Below are positions 40,799 to 49,991 of a stretch of 64,000 bases of DNA, piece by piece (position 1 is the stretch's first letter; each line of letters starts with the position of its first letter). The stretch spans positions 3,366-67,365 of the forward strand of contig CAZWTK010000009.1 in assembly GCA_964636655.1 (NCBI GenBank). Direction: 5' to 3'. Source of the DNA: Fen-549 sp964636655. Lineage in GTDB: Bacteria > Actinomycetota > Thermoleophilia > Gaiellales > Gaiellaceae. Position numbers and translations under genes: made by a program. Below the pieces are notes generated by a model, which worked only from the letters and a program-made list of their open reading frames with translations, ran no database searches and was not told where the DNA came from.

Positions 40799-41221
40799 TT
40801 ACCCTGAGTTTGCAGCGGAGGACGTCGAGAGAGGTTGCAGCCCGTCGGGACGCAGGAAGTTGAGCGCCTCGTCGATGGTCTTGAAGAAATGAAACGGGGC
40901 TTCGACGTCGGCGCTGAAATGTGCGGCGAACATACGCGACAACCCGAACTTCAGCGGTGAGTCGCCGGTGGCCAGCACCAGCCGCCCCATTCTCGACTTG
41001 TCGCCGAACCGCGCGCCCGCGGTCGCGATTCGCTCGATGTCGTCGGAACTGACAACCGAGGCGTCCAGCTCGCTGATGTCGGTCACCCGGTCCATGCCCG
41101 GCCTGAACTTCGGGCTCGACAGCCATTCCTTCGTCGCGGCGACGAAGTCCTCGATTCTCGGCGCACCGGATACCCGGCAGATCACCAGCATGGAGTCGGG
41201 CCAGATGAGCTCGTATTCCAT
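40799..41221 (-). CDS. SpoIIAA-like/STAS-fold hypothetical protein
   Basis: A 140-aa soluble protein. The pattern MEYELIWPDSMLVICRVSGA, then IEDFVAATKEWLSSPKFRPG, DRVTDISELDASVVSSDDIERIA, and GRLVLATGDSPLKFGLSRMF matches the SpoIIAA-like (STAS-related) superfamily, in which the conserved Asp near residue 48 lies at the end of a strand. A role in sensing or regulation is possible. Start ATG 41221. It lies upstream of the DUF355 gene on the same strand with a 126-bp gap. Confidence 0.72.
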   Translation of the reverse strand: MEYELIWPDSMLVICRVSGAPRIEDFVAATKEWLSSPKFRPGMDRVTDISELDASVVSSDDIERIATAGARFGDKSRMGRLVLATGDSPLKFGLSRMFAAHFSADVEAPFHFFKTIDEALNFLRPDGLQPLSTSSAANSG

Positions 41222-41317
41222 CAGCCATCTTGTATCGGCAACCTGAAGAGCTCTTTGAGCATCAGCGTCGAGCCAGTAGAGGCAGGGTCGAGCCTCGAGG
41301 GATAGCCTTACCGCGCC

Positions 41318-41911
41318 GTGCAGGTAAATGAGCTGATCACCTGGCCGACACTCTGCGTCTTCGGCGACTCGATCGTCGTCGGCTCGGATGACCGCGAGGC
41401 GGGCGGCTGGGTCGCGCGGCTGAGGCTCGAGCTGAATGCGCGCGGGAAGATCTCGATCTACAACCTCGGCGTCGACGGCGACCGTTCTGAGCAGTTACTG
41501 CGGCGGCTCGCGAACGAGGCGGCAGCGCGTAACGCAAGCGTGATCGTGATCGCGATCGGGGCCAACGATCTGGGCTGGCACGGCAGCGAGGGAACCGACC
41601 TCACCCTCTTCCGCAAGCGCTACGACGGTATCCTCTCGCAGGCCGAGCGGTTCACGGCGCGGATTCTCGTGCTCGGGCTGCTAAATGTCGACGAGGGAAA
41701 CGAATCGCACGGCGTCCGAAACGATCAGGTGATCGCCTTCAACGGCATCGTCGAGCAGCTGGCTCGCGCGCACGGAGCCGAGTTCTTGGGCCTTTTCGGA
41801 ACGCTCGCACGGGAGGACTTCGTCGACGGCCTGCATCCGAACGCCTCGGGCCACGCGAAGCTGGCACCCCTGATCGGGCGCGAGCTCGAGCGGCTGGGCT
41901 GGGACGTTTAG
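41318..41911 (+). CDS. SGNH/GDSL-family hydrolase
   Basis: A 197-aa cytoplasmic (no signal peptide) esterase or lipase of the SGNH fold. The four blocks are clear: block I VFGDSIVVG with the Ser, block II IYNLGVDGDRS, block III AIGANDLGWHG with the Asn, and block V DGLHPNASGH with Asp and His. Start at GTG 41318. The stop overlaps the convergent rhodanese gene by 4 bp. Substrate unknown. Confidence 0.9.
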   Translation: MQVNELITWPTLCVFGDSIVVGSDDREAGGWVARLRLELNARGKISIYNLGVDGDRSEQLLRRLANEAAARNASVIVIAIGANDLGWHGSEGTDLTLFRKRYDGILSQAERFTARILVLGLLNVDEGNESHGVRNDQVIAFNGIVEQLARAHGAEFLGLFGTLAREDFVDGLHPNASGHAKLAPLIGRELERLGWDV

Positions 41912-42306
41912 CGGAAGGCGCCGACGAGCTTGCGCCCGTCTGCCTGCCAGGCCTGCATGCCGCCCTCGAGCTCGACGATGTTCGTGTAGCCGAGCCGCTC
42001 GAGAACGGGAACGGCGAACGCGCTCGTGTGACCGCTCCAGCAGTAGACGGCCAGCTCGGTCGAGGCGGGCGGTAGATCGGAGCTTCGTGCGCTCAGCTCG
42101 TCGAAAGGAATCGGCAGATCGGTTCCGGGGATCGAGGGGGCCTTCGGACCGAGCACGTTGAGAGTTACCGTTCCCGGCTTCGCCATCGCTTCGGCGAACG
42201 CCGCCGGCGAGACAAGCTTGACCTGAGCTTCCGGGGCCGTCTTCTCGCCGCAGGCGATGCTGACCAAGACGAGCCCGACCAGCGCGAATATCCCGATACG
42301 ACTCAC
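41908..42306 (-). CDS. Rhodanese-domain lipoprotein
   Basis: A 132-aa exported protein. The signal ends LVLVSIACGE, so Cys 19 is probably lipidated. The rest is one rhodanese domain with the active-site loop VYCWSGHTSAFA (Cys present) and the C-terminal VELEGGMQAWQADG. It may bind or transfer sulfur or handle thiols at the cell surface. The 3' end overlaps the GDSL gene by 4 bp. Confidence 0.87.
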   Translation of the reverse strand: MSRIGIFALVGLVLVSIACGEKTAPEAQVKLVSPAAFAEAMAKPGTVTLNVLGPKAPSIPGTDLPIPFDELSARSSDLPPASTELAVYCWSGHTSAFAVPVLERLGYTNIVELEGGMQAWQADGRKLVGAFR

Positions 42307-42417
42307 ATCGGGAGCATAGAGGAGGGTGACTCACGGGCCGATGATCGCTTACGGTCGTCGCCCGGCGCTACGCGCCTCGGTGTCCTAGCACTTCGCGCAC
42401 CGAGGAGAGACGAGAGA

Positions 42418-42445
42418 GCTCTCCGGGCTGCGGCCCCCGGAGAGC
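42418..42445. terminator. Hairpin in the gap upstream of the M15 peptidase gene
   Basis: GCTCTCCGGG (42418-42427) pairs perfectly with CCCGGAGAGC (42436-42445), a 10-bp stem with an 8-nt loop. It stands in the 316-bp gap (42307-42622) between the divergent rhodanese and M15 genes, where a terminator is unexpected; it may be part of a leader. Nothing else in this gap is recognisable. Confidence 0.45.
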
Positions 42446-42622
42446 CTCCCCCGTGTTGTTCGGCGACCGGATCCGCGCTCTCCGGTTCGCCCTTCGCCCT
42501 GTTTTCGCCCGAGAGCCCCCAGTTCGAAACGTCGTTGCAGTGGATATCTGCGCGAGCGCGCTTAGCCGGGGAGGGTACGGCTCGATCAACGAAGCCGGCC
42601 GCCCGCTACCCTGACTGTCTCG

Positions 42623-43282
42623 ATGAAACGCCTCTTTTTCTGTTCGGCGCTGCTCTTCGCGGCGCTCGCGGCGGCTTTCGCCGTCGGAGCCTCGGCCAAG
42701 CCGGCTGCCTTCAGGGGCACTGCCTCCCCGCTCACGCCGACGCTCAAAGCTCGTATGACCGGCGTCTCCTGGCACCGAGGTTGTCCCGTGCCGCTGCGCA
42801 AACTGCGCCTGCTCACGCTCAGCTACCACGGCTTCGACGGTCGTTCCCACACGGGCCGCCTGGTCGTCAACCGCAGCGTGGCAAAGCGCGTCGTCGCCGT
42901 CTTCCGAAAGCTCTACCGGGCCGGCTTCCCGATCCGACGCATGCGTCCCGTCTACGCCTATGGCGGCAGCGACTTCCGCTCGATCGAGGCCGACAATACC
43001 TCGGCCTTCAACTGCCGCCACGCCACCGGCTCGTCGAGTTGGTCGAACCACGCCTACGGGCTGGCGATCGACATCAACCCGATCGAGAACCCCTACGTGA
43101 CGGCGAGCGGCTCGGTGGCTCACAGAGCCAGCCGTCCCTACCTCAAGCGCTCCCGGCACAGGCGCGGCATGGCTTACCCGGGCGGCGTGCTCGTGCGCGC
43201 CTTCCGCTCGGCCGGCTGGGGCTGGGGCGGCTACTGGAGCGGCGTGAAGGACTACCAGCACTTCTCCGCCAACGGGCGCTGA
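42623..43282 (+). CDS. Secreted M15-family D-Ala-D-Ala carboxypeptidase-like protein
   Basis: A 219-aa exported protein. Signal peptide at residues 1-25 (FAALAAAFAVGASA). The M15 zinc-peptidase motifs follow: the substrate-side YAYGGSDFRSIEADNTSAFNCR, the metal ligands in SNHAYGLAIDINPIENP (His and Asp) and the late DYQHFSANGR (His). One conserved Cys pair may be a disulfide (HRGCP and FNCRH). It probably trims peptidoglycan. The glycosidase gene lies 125 bp downstream on the same strand. Confidence 0.9.
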   Translation: MKRLFFCSALLFAALAAAFAVGASAKPAAFRGTASPLTPTLKARMTGVSWHRGCPVPLRKLRLLTLSYHGFDGRSHTGRLVVNRSVAKRVVAVFRKLYRAGFPIRRMRPVYAYGGSDFRSIEADNTSAFNCRHATGSSSWSNHAYGLAIDINPIENPYVTASGSVAHRASRPYLKRSRHRRGMAYPGGVLVRAFRSAGWGWGGYWSGVKDYQHFSANGR

Positions 43283-43407
43283 GCTTCCCGAGCGCACGAG
43301 CGCGCATCGTTCGCGCCGGGTGAAGCGCCGCCCAGCGGGTAGGCGGACTACGATCCAGGCACCGCGACGGCAAGTGACCGATCGCGTCGATCGTGAGGGG
43401 GCCCGAG

Positions 43408-45369
43408 GTGAAGCGTCCGAATCTCAAGCTCGGCGACTCTTCGAAGCCGGAGATCTGGCTCGGAGTCAATTACTGGTCGCGGGTGGGTGGGCCGGACATG
43501 TGGCTGGAGTTCGACGCCGAGGTGGTCGAGCAGGAGCTGCGCCAGCTCAAAGAGCACGGGATCGGGCTGACCCGCTCTTTCCTCGTCTGGCCGCAGTTCA
43601 TGCCCGAGCCGGGCGTCTTCGACGAGGCGCTCTTCTCCCTCTACGGTCAGTTCCTCGACCTGTGCGAGAAGAGCGGAGTGAAGACGATCCCCACCTTTAT
43701 CGTCGGACACATGTCGGGCGAGGATCGCGATCCGGCCTGGCGCGAGGGACGCGACCTCTACGCAGATCCATTCATGCTCGAGCAGCAGTCGCTCTACGTG
43801 CGCGAGGCGGTTAGGCGCTTCGCCGCGCATCCGGCCGTCACGGCCTGGCTGCTGACCAACGAGATGCCGCTGTACGGAGGCCCCGGCCGGCACGAGGCGG
43901 TCACGAACTGGGTCAAGGCGCTGGTGCAGGCGGTGAGGGACGGCGGCGGCACTCAGCCGGTGTCGGCGGGAGACGGCGCCTGGGGCATCGAGACGAGCGG
44001 CAAGGACAACGGCTTCCGCATCCGCGAACTGAAGGACGTCGTCGACTACGTCGGCCCGCACGTCTACCCGCACGAGTGCGACGAGTGGCGCCAGCTGCTC
44101 ACGGCCGCCTTCGTCTGCGAGCTCGATCACTTCGGGCTGCCGGTGATCATGGAGGAGTTTGGTGCCACCTCGGCCTTTGGCAACGACGAGGCGATCGCCG
44201 ACTACTACCGCCAGGTGCTGACGACGACGCTGCTCGCCGGCGCGACCGGCTGGGTCGCCTGGAACAACACCGACTTCGATCGCGTCGACAAGGATCCCTA
44301 CCGCCACCACGCCTTCGAGCTGCGCTTCGGGCTGGTCGATGCGACGGGCAAGCCGAAGCCCCAGCTGGCCGAGATGACCGCCTTCGGCAAGCTGCTGGAC
44401 GAGATCGAGCTTGGCCGCTGCGAGCGCGCCGAGACCAAGACGGCGATCGTCGTCAGCTCCTATCTCGAGGTCGGTTATCCCTTCCTCGACGCCGAGAACC
44501 GCTTGCTCGTACGCGATTGCCTGCTGCAGTCGTACGTCAGCGCGCACGCCGCCGATCTGGCCCCCGGTCTCACCCGCGAGTTGGACGGAATCACGAAGGA
44601 TGCCGCGCTTCTGATCGCGCCCTCGACGCAGATGCTGACAGGCCCCGGCTGGCGCGCGCTCGAACAGCGAGCCCGAGCCGGCGCAACCGTCTTCGTCTCC
44701 TACTTCACGGGCCACGGCCCCGAGAAAGAGCCCTTCCACCCCGGTCTCTGGCATCCCGACCTGAATACGTTCTTCGGCGTACGGCACCGGCTGCGCTACG
44801 GGCTCGTCACTCCGATCGCCGAGGACGAGATCGTCTGGCGCTTCGAGCAGGGCTTCGGCGGGCTCGGCGCCGGCGAGGAGCTTCGCTTCCGCGCCCGCGG
44901 CAGCAGGGACGGGCGCTCGTTCCTGCCGCTGGAGCCGATCGAGGCGGAGGTCGTCGCCCGAGACTCGGCGGGGCGGCCGGCGCTGGTACGGCGCCGAGTC
45001 GGCTCGGGCTCGATCGTGCTTTCGACCTATCCGCTGGAGTACATGGCGGCGCTCGGCGAGAGAGTAAACCCTGACGACACCGTACGCCTTTACCAGGCGC
45101 TGGCGCGCGAGGCCGGAGCCGAGGCGCCGGTTCGGGTCGAGCGCCCCGACGTTCACGTCGACCGCCTCGTTCGCGACGACGGCAAGGTCTTCGCCTTCTT
45201 TGTCAGCTACAGCTCGGAGACGCTCGTGGTCGAGCCTGAGCTGGAGGATGGCGCCACGCTCCACGAGATCGCGAGCGGGGCCATGTCCGAGCGTATCTCG
45301 CTTGCGCCACGCGGCGTCGCCGTTGCGGAGTTGCGGAACCGTAGAAAACGGCGCGTCTCTGGTCGATAA
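43408..45369 (+). CDS. Clan GH-A glycoside hydrolase (GH5-like) with C-terminal Rossmann-like domain
   Basis: A 653-aa cytoplasmic (no signal) glycosidase. The N-terminal barrel (residues about 10-330) starts WLGVNYWSRVGGPDMWLEFD. Its acid/base Glu is in WLLTNEMPLYGG near residue 152 and its nucleophile Glu in VIMEEFGATSAFG near residue 250, the spacing of clan GH-A. Residues about 350-560 look like a flavodoxin-like subunit-association domain (LLIAPSTQMLTGPGW, ATVFVSYFTGHG) as in GH42-type enzymes. A beta domain ends the protein. GTG 43408 has GAGGGG at good spacing. It may release uronic-acid-bearing or mannose-bearing oligosaccharides for the nearby uronate genes. Confidence 0.82.
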   Translation: MKRPNLKLGDSSKPEIWLGVNYWSRVGGPDMWLEFDAEVVEQELRQLKEHGIGLTRSFLVWPQFMPEPGVFDEALFSLYGQFLDLCEKSGVKTIPTFIVGHMSGEDRDPAWREGRDLYADPFMLEQQSLYVREAVRRFAAHPAVTAWLLTNEMPLYGGPGRHEAVTNWVKALVQAVRDGGGTQPVSAGDGAWGIETSGKDNGFRIRELKDVVDYVGPHVYPHECDEWRQLLTAAFVCELDHFGLPVIMEEFGATSAFGNDEAIADYYRQVLTTTLLAGATGWVAWNNTDFDRVDKDPYRHHAFELRFGLVDATGKPKPQLAEMTAFGKLLDEIELGRCERAETKTAIVVSSYLEVGYPFLDAENRLLVRDCLLQSYVSAHAADLAPGLTRELDGITKDAALLIAPSTQMLTGPGWRALEQRARAGATVFVSYFTGHGPEKEPFHPGLWHPDLNTFFGVRHRLRYGLVTPIAEDEIVWRFEQGFGGLGAGEELRFRARGSRDGRSFLPLEPIEAEVVARDSAGRPALVRRRVGSGSIVLSTYPLEYMAALGERVNPDDTVRLYQALAREAGAEAPVRVERPDVHVDRLVRDDGKVFAFFVSYSSETLVVEPELEDGATLHEIASGAMSERISLAPRGVAVAELRNRRKRRVSGR

Positions 45370-45506
45370 TCGGACTGATCAGCTTTCCAACCCACTCTCT
45401 GGAGGGGGAAACGCCAGAGCAGCACTCAGGCGGTAGTCGGAAGCCGGCGCCGGCAAAGACATCGCGCAGAATCCGAAAGCCCGGCGCGACGCCCATAGAC
45501 GAGGCG

Positions 45507-47726
45507 TTGCTGCGAACGGTCTTCGACAAGGCGGCGACGGGCATCGGCGTCGCCGACGCCGAGGGCCGGTTTATCGCCTTGAACCCCGCACTGGAGCGAA
45601 TGCTCGGCTACTCAGCCGAGGAGTGGGCGAAGCGGCAATTGGCCGACATCGTGCACCCGGACGACCGCGAGAAGGTCGTAGAGGCGAATCGGGACATCTT
45701 CAGCGGCAAGAGCGGCGAGCTCGTGCTCGAGCACCGGTTCCTACATAAAAACGGCGAGGCTGTCTGGGCCCAGGTATCGGTATCGCTGGTGCGCGACAAG
45801 CGAGGGGCGCCCTTCCGCCTGATCGCAATCATCGACGACATCAGCGAAAGCAAGCGCGCCGAGGAAAACGCGGCTGCGGCTCGCGAGCTCGCGGAGAAGC
45901 TGCTGGAAACGACCGATGCGATCGTCGTCGCTCTCGACTCCACGGGGAAGATCGAGTTCGTCAACGGCGCCTTCGAGGAGCTCACCGGTTACAGCCGCGC
46001 GGATCTCGAGAATCAGGGCTGGTTCGAGGCCCTGGTGCCAAAAGACCGCTATCCGCAGGTCTGGGAGGAGTTCCAGCGCCTCACGGCCGGTGGAGTACCG
46101 GTCAGGTTCGAGAATCCGATCCTGACCAAGACAGGCGAAGAGCGCTACGTCGTTTGGCGCAACAGCGAGCTACGCGGGGACGGCGAGATCACGGGAACGA
46201 TCTCGGTCGGTATCGACATCACCGAGCGCCGGCAAGCCGAGAAGGCGCTCGAGGACTCGGAGGAGAAGCTACTGGCGGTGTTCACCTCATCACCGGCCGG
46301 ACTGGCGGTCAGCGATACGGCCGGCGAGGTCTACGACGTCAACCAAGAATTCGAGCGCCTGTTCGAGTGCCGGCACGAGGAAGTCGTGGGGAAGAAGTCG
46401 AGCGAGCTCGAGTTCTGGGTCGACCCGAAAGACAGGGATCGGATTATCGGCCTGATCGATGAGACCGGGGGAATCAAGGGCTTCGAAGCCCAGATGCGGT
46501 CAAAGACTGGAAAAACGATGACGATGAATCTCGACGTTCAGGCCGTCACCGTGCGCGACCATTCCTACCTGCTTTCTGCCTTCACCGACATCACTGAACG
46601 CATACAGGCCGAGGAGCAACTGGCGCTTCTGAAGCACTCGATCGACGTGCACCCCGATGGCGCTTACTGGATAGACGGCGACACTCGTTTTTTCTACGTA
46701 AACGATGCCGCCTGCAAGGCTGTCGGATACGAGCGTGAGGAGTTGATCGGTCAACCTCTCAGCCTCATCGATCCAAGCGCCACGCCTGAAGAAATGGGGG
46801 TCATCTGGACGGAGTTGTCGCAGGACAGCGCTTACTTCGGCGAGATGGTGCACCGACGCAAGGATGGAAGCGAGTTCCCGGTCGAGATCACGGCTGCTCA
46901 TGTGCAGTTCGGCGGCAAGAGTTACTACTGCAGCTTCGCGCACGACATCAGCGAGCGCAGACGGGCCGAGGAAGAGCGGGCGCTGTTGACCAAGCAGCTG
47001 CAACAGGCGCAGAAGATGGAGGCGATCGGCAGGCTCGCGGGTGGCGTCGCGCACAGCTTCAACAACATCCTGACCGCCCTGGGCGGCTACTGCGAGCTGT
47101 TGCTGGCGAAGCTCCCGGAGGGATCGGACTGCCGGCCGGAGGCCGAGCAGATCAAGCGCGCAGCCGACCACGCGGCTTCGATCACGCGCGAGCTTCTCGT
47201 TTTCAGCCGGCGTGAGGCCGCAAAGAAGGTGCGGCTCGACCTGAACACGGTTGTAGTGCAGACGCAACTGCTTCTGCGTGAGTTGATACGCGGCGACATC
47301 AAGATCGTGACGGCGCTCGCCCCGGTCGTGCCGATGGTGCTGGCCGACCGCAGCCAGATCGAGCAGGTGCTGGTGAACCTGGTCGTGAACGCCAGCGACG
47401 CGATGCCAAAGGGCGGCGTGATCGCGATCGAGACGGCCGATCTCGAGCTCGACGAGCCGTTGCTGGAGGGAGACGCCACGCTCGCCCCCGGGCGCTACGT
47501 GGCGCTCGTCGTCAAGGACAGCGGATCCGGCATGGACGAGAGCACGCTCGCGCGCATCTTCGAGCCTTTCTTCTCGACCAAGACCCCCGACAAGGGAACC
47601 GGGCTGGGGCTGGCGACGGTGTACGGCATCGTCGAGGAGTCAGGCGGCCGCATCCACGTCGACAGCAAGCCGGGCGCGGGCACCAAGTTCGCGATCTACC
47701 TGCCCGCTCTGCCCGCTCGCGGCTAG
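45507..47726 (+). CDS. Soluble sensor histidine kinase with four PAS domains
   Basis: A 739-aa kinase without transmembrane segments, so it probably senses a cytoplasmic signal. PAS domains lie at about residues 3-115 (FDKAATGIGVADAEGRFIAL), 130-245, 258-365 and 375-490, each followed by a PAC-type ISE.KRAEE helix. The phosphoacceptor His is in RLAGGVAHSFNNILTALGG near residue 515; the ATPase domain has the N-box LVNLVVNASDAMP, DSGSGMD and GTGLGLATVYGIV. The start is uncertain: TTG 45507 is at the edge of PAS1, the frame is open for at least 130 bp upstream, and GGAGGGGG at 45401 has no standard start after it. No response regulator is adjacent. Confidence 0.88.
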   Translation: MLRTVFDKAATGIGVADAEGRFIALNPALERMLGYSAEEWAKRQLADIVHPDDREKVVEANRDIFSGKSGELVLEHRFLHKNGEAVWAQVSVSLVRDKRGAPFRLIAIIDDISESKRAEENAAAARELAEKLLETTDAIVVALDSTGKIEFVNGAFEELTGYSRADLENQGWFEALVPKDRYPQVWEEFQRLTAGGVPVRFENPILTKTGEERYVVWRNSELRGDGEITGTISVGIDITERRQAEKALEDSEEKLLAVFTSSPAGLAVSDTAGEVYDVNQEFERLFECRHEEVVGKKSSELEFWVDPKDRDRIIGLIDETGGIKGFEAQMRSKTGKTMTMNLDVQAVTVRDHSYLLSAFTDITERIQAEEQLALLKHSIDVHPDGAYWIDGDTRFFYVNDAACKAVGYEREELIGQPLSLIDPSATPEEMGVIWTELSQDSAYFGEMVHRRKDGSEFPVEITAAHVQFGGKSYYCSFAHDISERRRAEEERALLTKQLQQAQKMEAIGRLAGGVAHSFNNILTALGGYCELLLAKLPEGSDCRPEAEQIKRAADHAASITRELLVFSRREAAKKVRLDLNTVVVQTQLLLRELIRGDIKIVTALAPVVPMVLADRSQIEQVLVNLVVNASDAMPKGGVIAIETADLELDEPLLEGDATLAPGRYVALVVKDSGSGMDESTLARIFEPFFSTKTPDKGTGLGLATVYGIVEESGGRIHVDSKPGAGTKFAIYLPALPARG

Positions 47727-47926
47727 CGGCACCGACTACGGTCGCTTTCGGTGGGGATGTGCGCCCGAGCGGATCGAGCCGCGGCTACCCGTGGGAGGGC
47801 GTACCCACCGATGGTTCGTGGAGTTCCCGTTTGCCGGTGCCGCGATTGCGGCGGAATAGGCTCTAAGCTTCGGCAGGCAGGCTCCGCTCGCTGCGCACAC
47901 GTGTCGGGACCGGAGGTGATTGGTCG

Positions 47927-49135
47927 ATGAAGATCGTCGAGGCGAAGGTTTTTGTCTGCTGCCCGGGCAGGAACTTCGTCACCCTGAAGATCACGACCGA
48001 GTCGGGCCTGATCGGCCTCGGTGACGCCACGCTGAACGGGCGCGAGCTGGCGGTCGCCAGCTACCTCGAGGATCACGTCTGCCCGCTTCTGATCGGCCGC
48101 GACGCCGGGCAGATCGAGGACATCTGGCAGTTCCTCTACAAGGGCGCCTACTGGCGCCGGGGCCCGGTGACGATGAACGCGATCGGCGCCGTCGACGTTG
48201 CGCTCTGGGACATCAAGGGCAAGGCCGCCGGAATGCCCGTCTACCAGCTCCTCGGCGGCAAGGCCAGAGACGGCGTGCTCGTCTACGGGCACGCCAACGG
48301 CGAGGACATCCCCTCGGCGCTGCGTGCGGTCGAGCGCTTCCTCGCCGACGGCTATCTGGCCGTGCGGGCGCAGGCGCTCGTGCCCGGCCTGGAGCGGATG
48401 TACGGCATCACCAAGGAGCAGTTCCGCTACGAGGCGGCCGAGGGCGACCTGCCGCTGGAGACCGTCTGGGAGACCCGCCCCTACCTCGAGTTCGTGCCCA
48501 AGCTGCTCGGAGCGGTACGCGACGAGCTCGGCTACGACTTCCATCTCCTGCACGACGTCCACCACCGCCTGACGCCGATCGAGGCGGGCGAGCTGGGCAA
48601 GAGGATCGAGGAGTACTCGCTCTTCTGGCTCGAGGATCCGACGCCGGCCGAGCTGCAGGAGTCGTTTCGGATCATCCGCCGCCACACCACCACTCCGATC
48701 GCGGTCGGCGAGGTCTTCAACTCGATCTGGGACTGCCAGCAGCTGATCGAAGAGCAGCTGATCGACTACATACGCATGGACGCCGCGCATTCGGGCGGGC
48801 TCACGCACCTGCGCAAGATCGCCGCGCTGGGCGAGATACACAACGTGCGCACGGGCTGTCACGGCGCCACCGATCTCTCCCCCGTATGCCTGGCCGCCGA
48901 CCTGCACTTCGGCATCTCGGTACCGAACTTCGGCATCCAGGAGTACATGCGCCACTCGGACGAGACCGACGCCGTCTTCCCGCACTCCTACCGCTTCGAG
49001 AGCGGCTACCTGCACCCGGGCGAAGAGCCGGGGCTGGGGGTCGAGCTCGACCTCGAGCTGCTCGAGCGCTTCCCCTACAAGCGCACCTACCTACCCGTCG
49101 CACGGCTGCGCGACGGCTCGGTCACGAGTTGGTGA
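47927..49135 (+). CDS. manD: D-mannonate dehydratase (ManD, enolase superfamily)
   Basis: A 402-aa enolase-superfamily enzyme that dehydrates D-mannonate to 2-keto-3-deoxygluconate. It starts MKIVEAKVFVCCPGRNFVTL, the family signature, and has AIGAVDVALWDIKGKAAGMPVYQLLGGKARDGVLVYGHANG. Metal ligands lie in LLHDVHHRLTP, FWLEDPTP and VGEVFNS; the catalytic His is in GCHGATDLSPVCLAA. ATG 47927 has GGAGGTGAT at good spacing. It is first of a three-gene uronate unit with the SDR (7-bp gap) and uxaC. Confidence 0.94.
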   Translation: MKIVEAKVFVCCPGRNFVTLKITTESGLIGLGDATLNGRELAVASYLEDHVCPLLIGRDAGQIEDIWQFLYKGAYWRRGPVTMNAIGAVDVALWDIKGKAAGMPVYQLLGGKARDGVLVYGHANGEDIPSALRAVERFLADGYLAVRAQALVPGLERMYGITKEQFRYEAAEGDLPLETVWETRPYLEFVPKLLGAVRDELGYDFHLLHDVHHRLTPIEAGELGKRIEEYSLFWLEDPTPAELQESFRIIRRHTTTPIAVGEVFNSIWDCQQLIEEQLIDYIRMDAAHSGGLTHLRKIAALGEIHNVRTGCHGATDLSPVCLAADLHFGISVPNFGIQEYMRHSDETDAVFPHSYRFESGYLHPGEEPGLGVELDLELLERFPYKRTYLPVARLRDGSVTSW

Positions 49136-49142
49136 GGAAGCA

Positions 49143-49991
49143 GTGAGCGAGCCCCGCCCGGCCGACTACCTCGAGCGGCTCTTCGGCCTCGAAGGTCGGG
49201 TCGCCGTGGTGAGCGGCGGAAGTGGAGCGCTCGGCGGCGCGATCGCGCGCGGCCTGGCGCAGGCCGGAGCCCGAGTTGCCGTTCTCGCGCGCAGGCGCGG
49301 CCCGATCGACACGGTGGTCGAGGCGATCGCCCGCGAGGGCGGCGAGGCGCTGGGAGTCGAGGCCGACGTGACCGAGCGGGCGCAGCTCGAGAGCGCCCGC
49401 GACATGCTGCTCGAGCGCTGGGGGCAGATCGACGTGCTCGTGAACGGCGCCGGCGGAAACATCCCCGAGGCGATCGTCGACGAGACGCGATCGTTCTTCG
49501 ATCTGCCCGCCGCGGAGTTCGAGCGGGCGCTTCGGCTCAACCTGCTCGGGACGGTGTTGCCGAGCCAGGTCTTCGCCCGGGCGATGAGCGAAGGGGAGGA
49601 ACGGCGCGGCTCAATCGTCAACATCTCCTCGGTGACGGGGCGGCGGCCGGCGACGCGTGTGGTCGCCTACGCGGCCGCCAAGGCGGGGGTGGACAACTTC
49701 ACCCGCTGGTTGGCGGTGGAGATGGCACGCCGCTTCGGCGAGCGCATCCGCGTCAACGCGATCGCGCCCGGCTTCTTTCTGGCCGAGCAGAACAGGACGC
49801 TCCTCACCGACGCCGAGGGAGGCTTGACGGAACGCGGCGCGAGCGTGGTGCGGGCGACTCCGATCGGCCGCTTCGGACTGCCCGAGGAGCTCGTCTCGAC
49901 CGTGCTCTGGCTGGCTGGAGCGGGCGCCTCGTTCGTGAACGGCAGCGTGGTCACCGTCGACGGAGGAATGGACGCGTTCCGTGGCGTCTGA
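49143..49991 (+). CDS. SDR oxidoreductase, probable D-mannonate/fructuronate reductase
   Basis: A 282-aa short-chain dehydrogenase: VSGGSGALGGAIARGL cofactor loop, VNGAGGN, catalytic SSVTGRRPATRVVAYAAAK, and a VTVDGGMDAF C-terminus. SDR enzymes that reduce D-fructuronate to D-mannonate often start with a LFGLEGRVAVVSG-like segment and a longer NIPEAI loop, as here. Its position between manD and uxaC completes the pathway glucuronate -> fructuronate -> mannonate -> KDG. It overlaps uxaC by 11 bp. GTG start. Confidence 0.87.
   Translation: MSEPRPADYLERLFGLEGRVAVVSGGSGALGGAIARGLAQAGARVAVLARRRGPIDTVVEAIAREGGEALGVEADVTERAQLESARDMLLERWGQIDVLVNGAGGNIPEAIVDETRSFFDLPAAEFERALRLNLLGTVLPSQVFARAMSEGEERRGSIVNISSVTGRRPATRVVAYAAAKAGVDNFTRWLAVEMARRFGERIRVNAIAPGFFLAEQNRTLLTDAEGGLTERGASVVRATPIGRFGLPEELVSTVLWLAGAGASFVNGSVVTVDGGMDAFRGV

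Noticed and set aside
43348..45264. 638-codon open frame on the minus strand opposite the glycosidase
   Set aside because: Composition (long Arg/Glu/Val runs, no motif) is that of a GC-rich shadow frame; the plus-strand frame has both catalytic Glu motifs.
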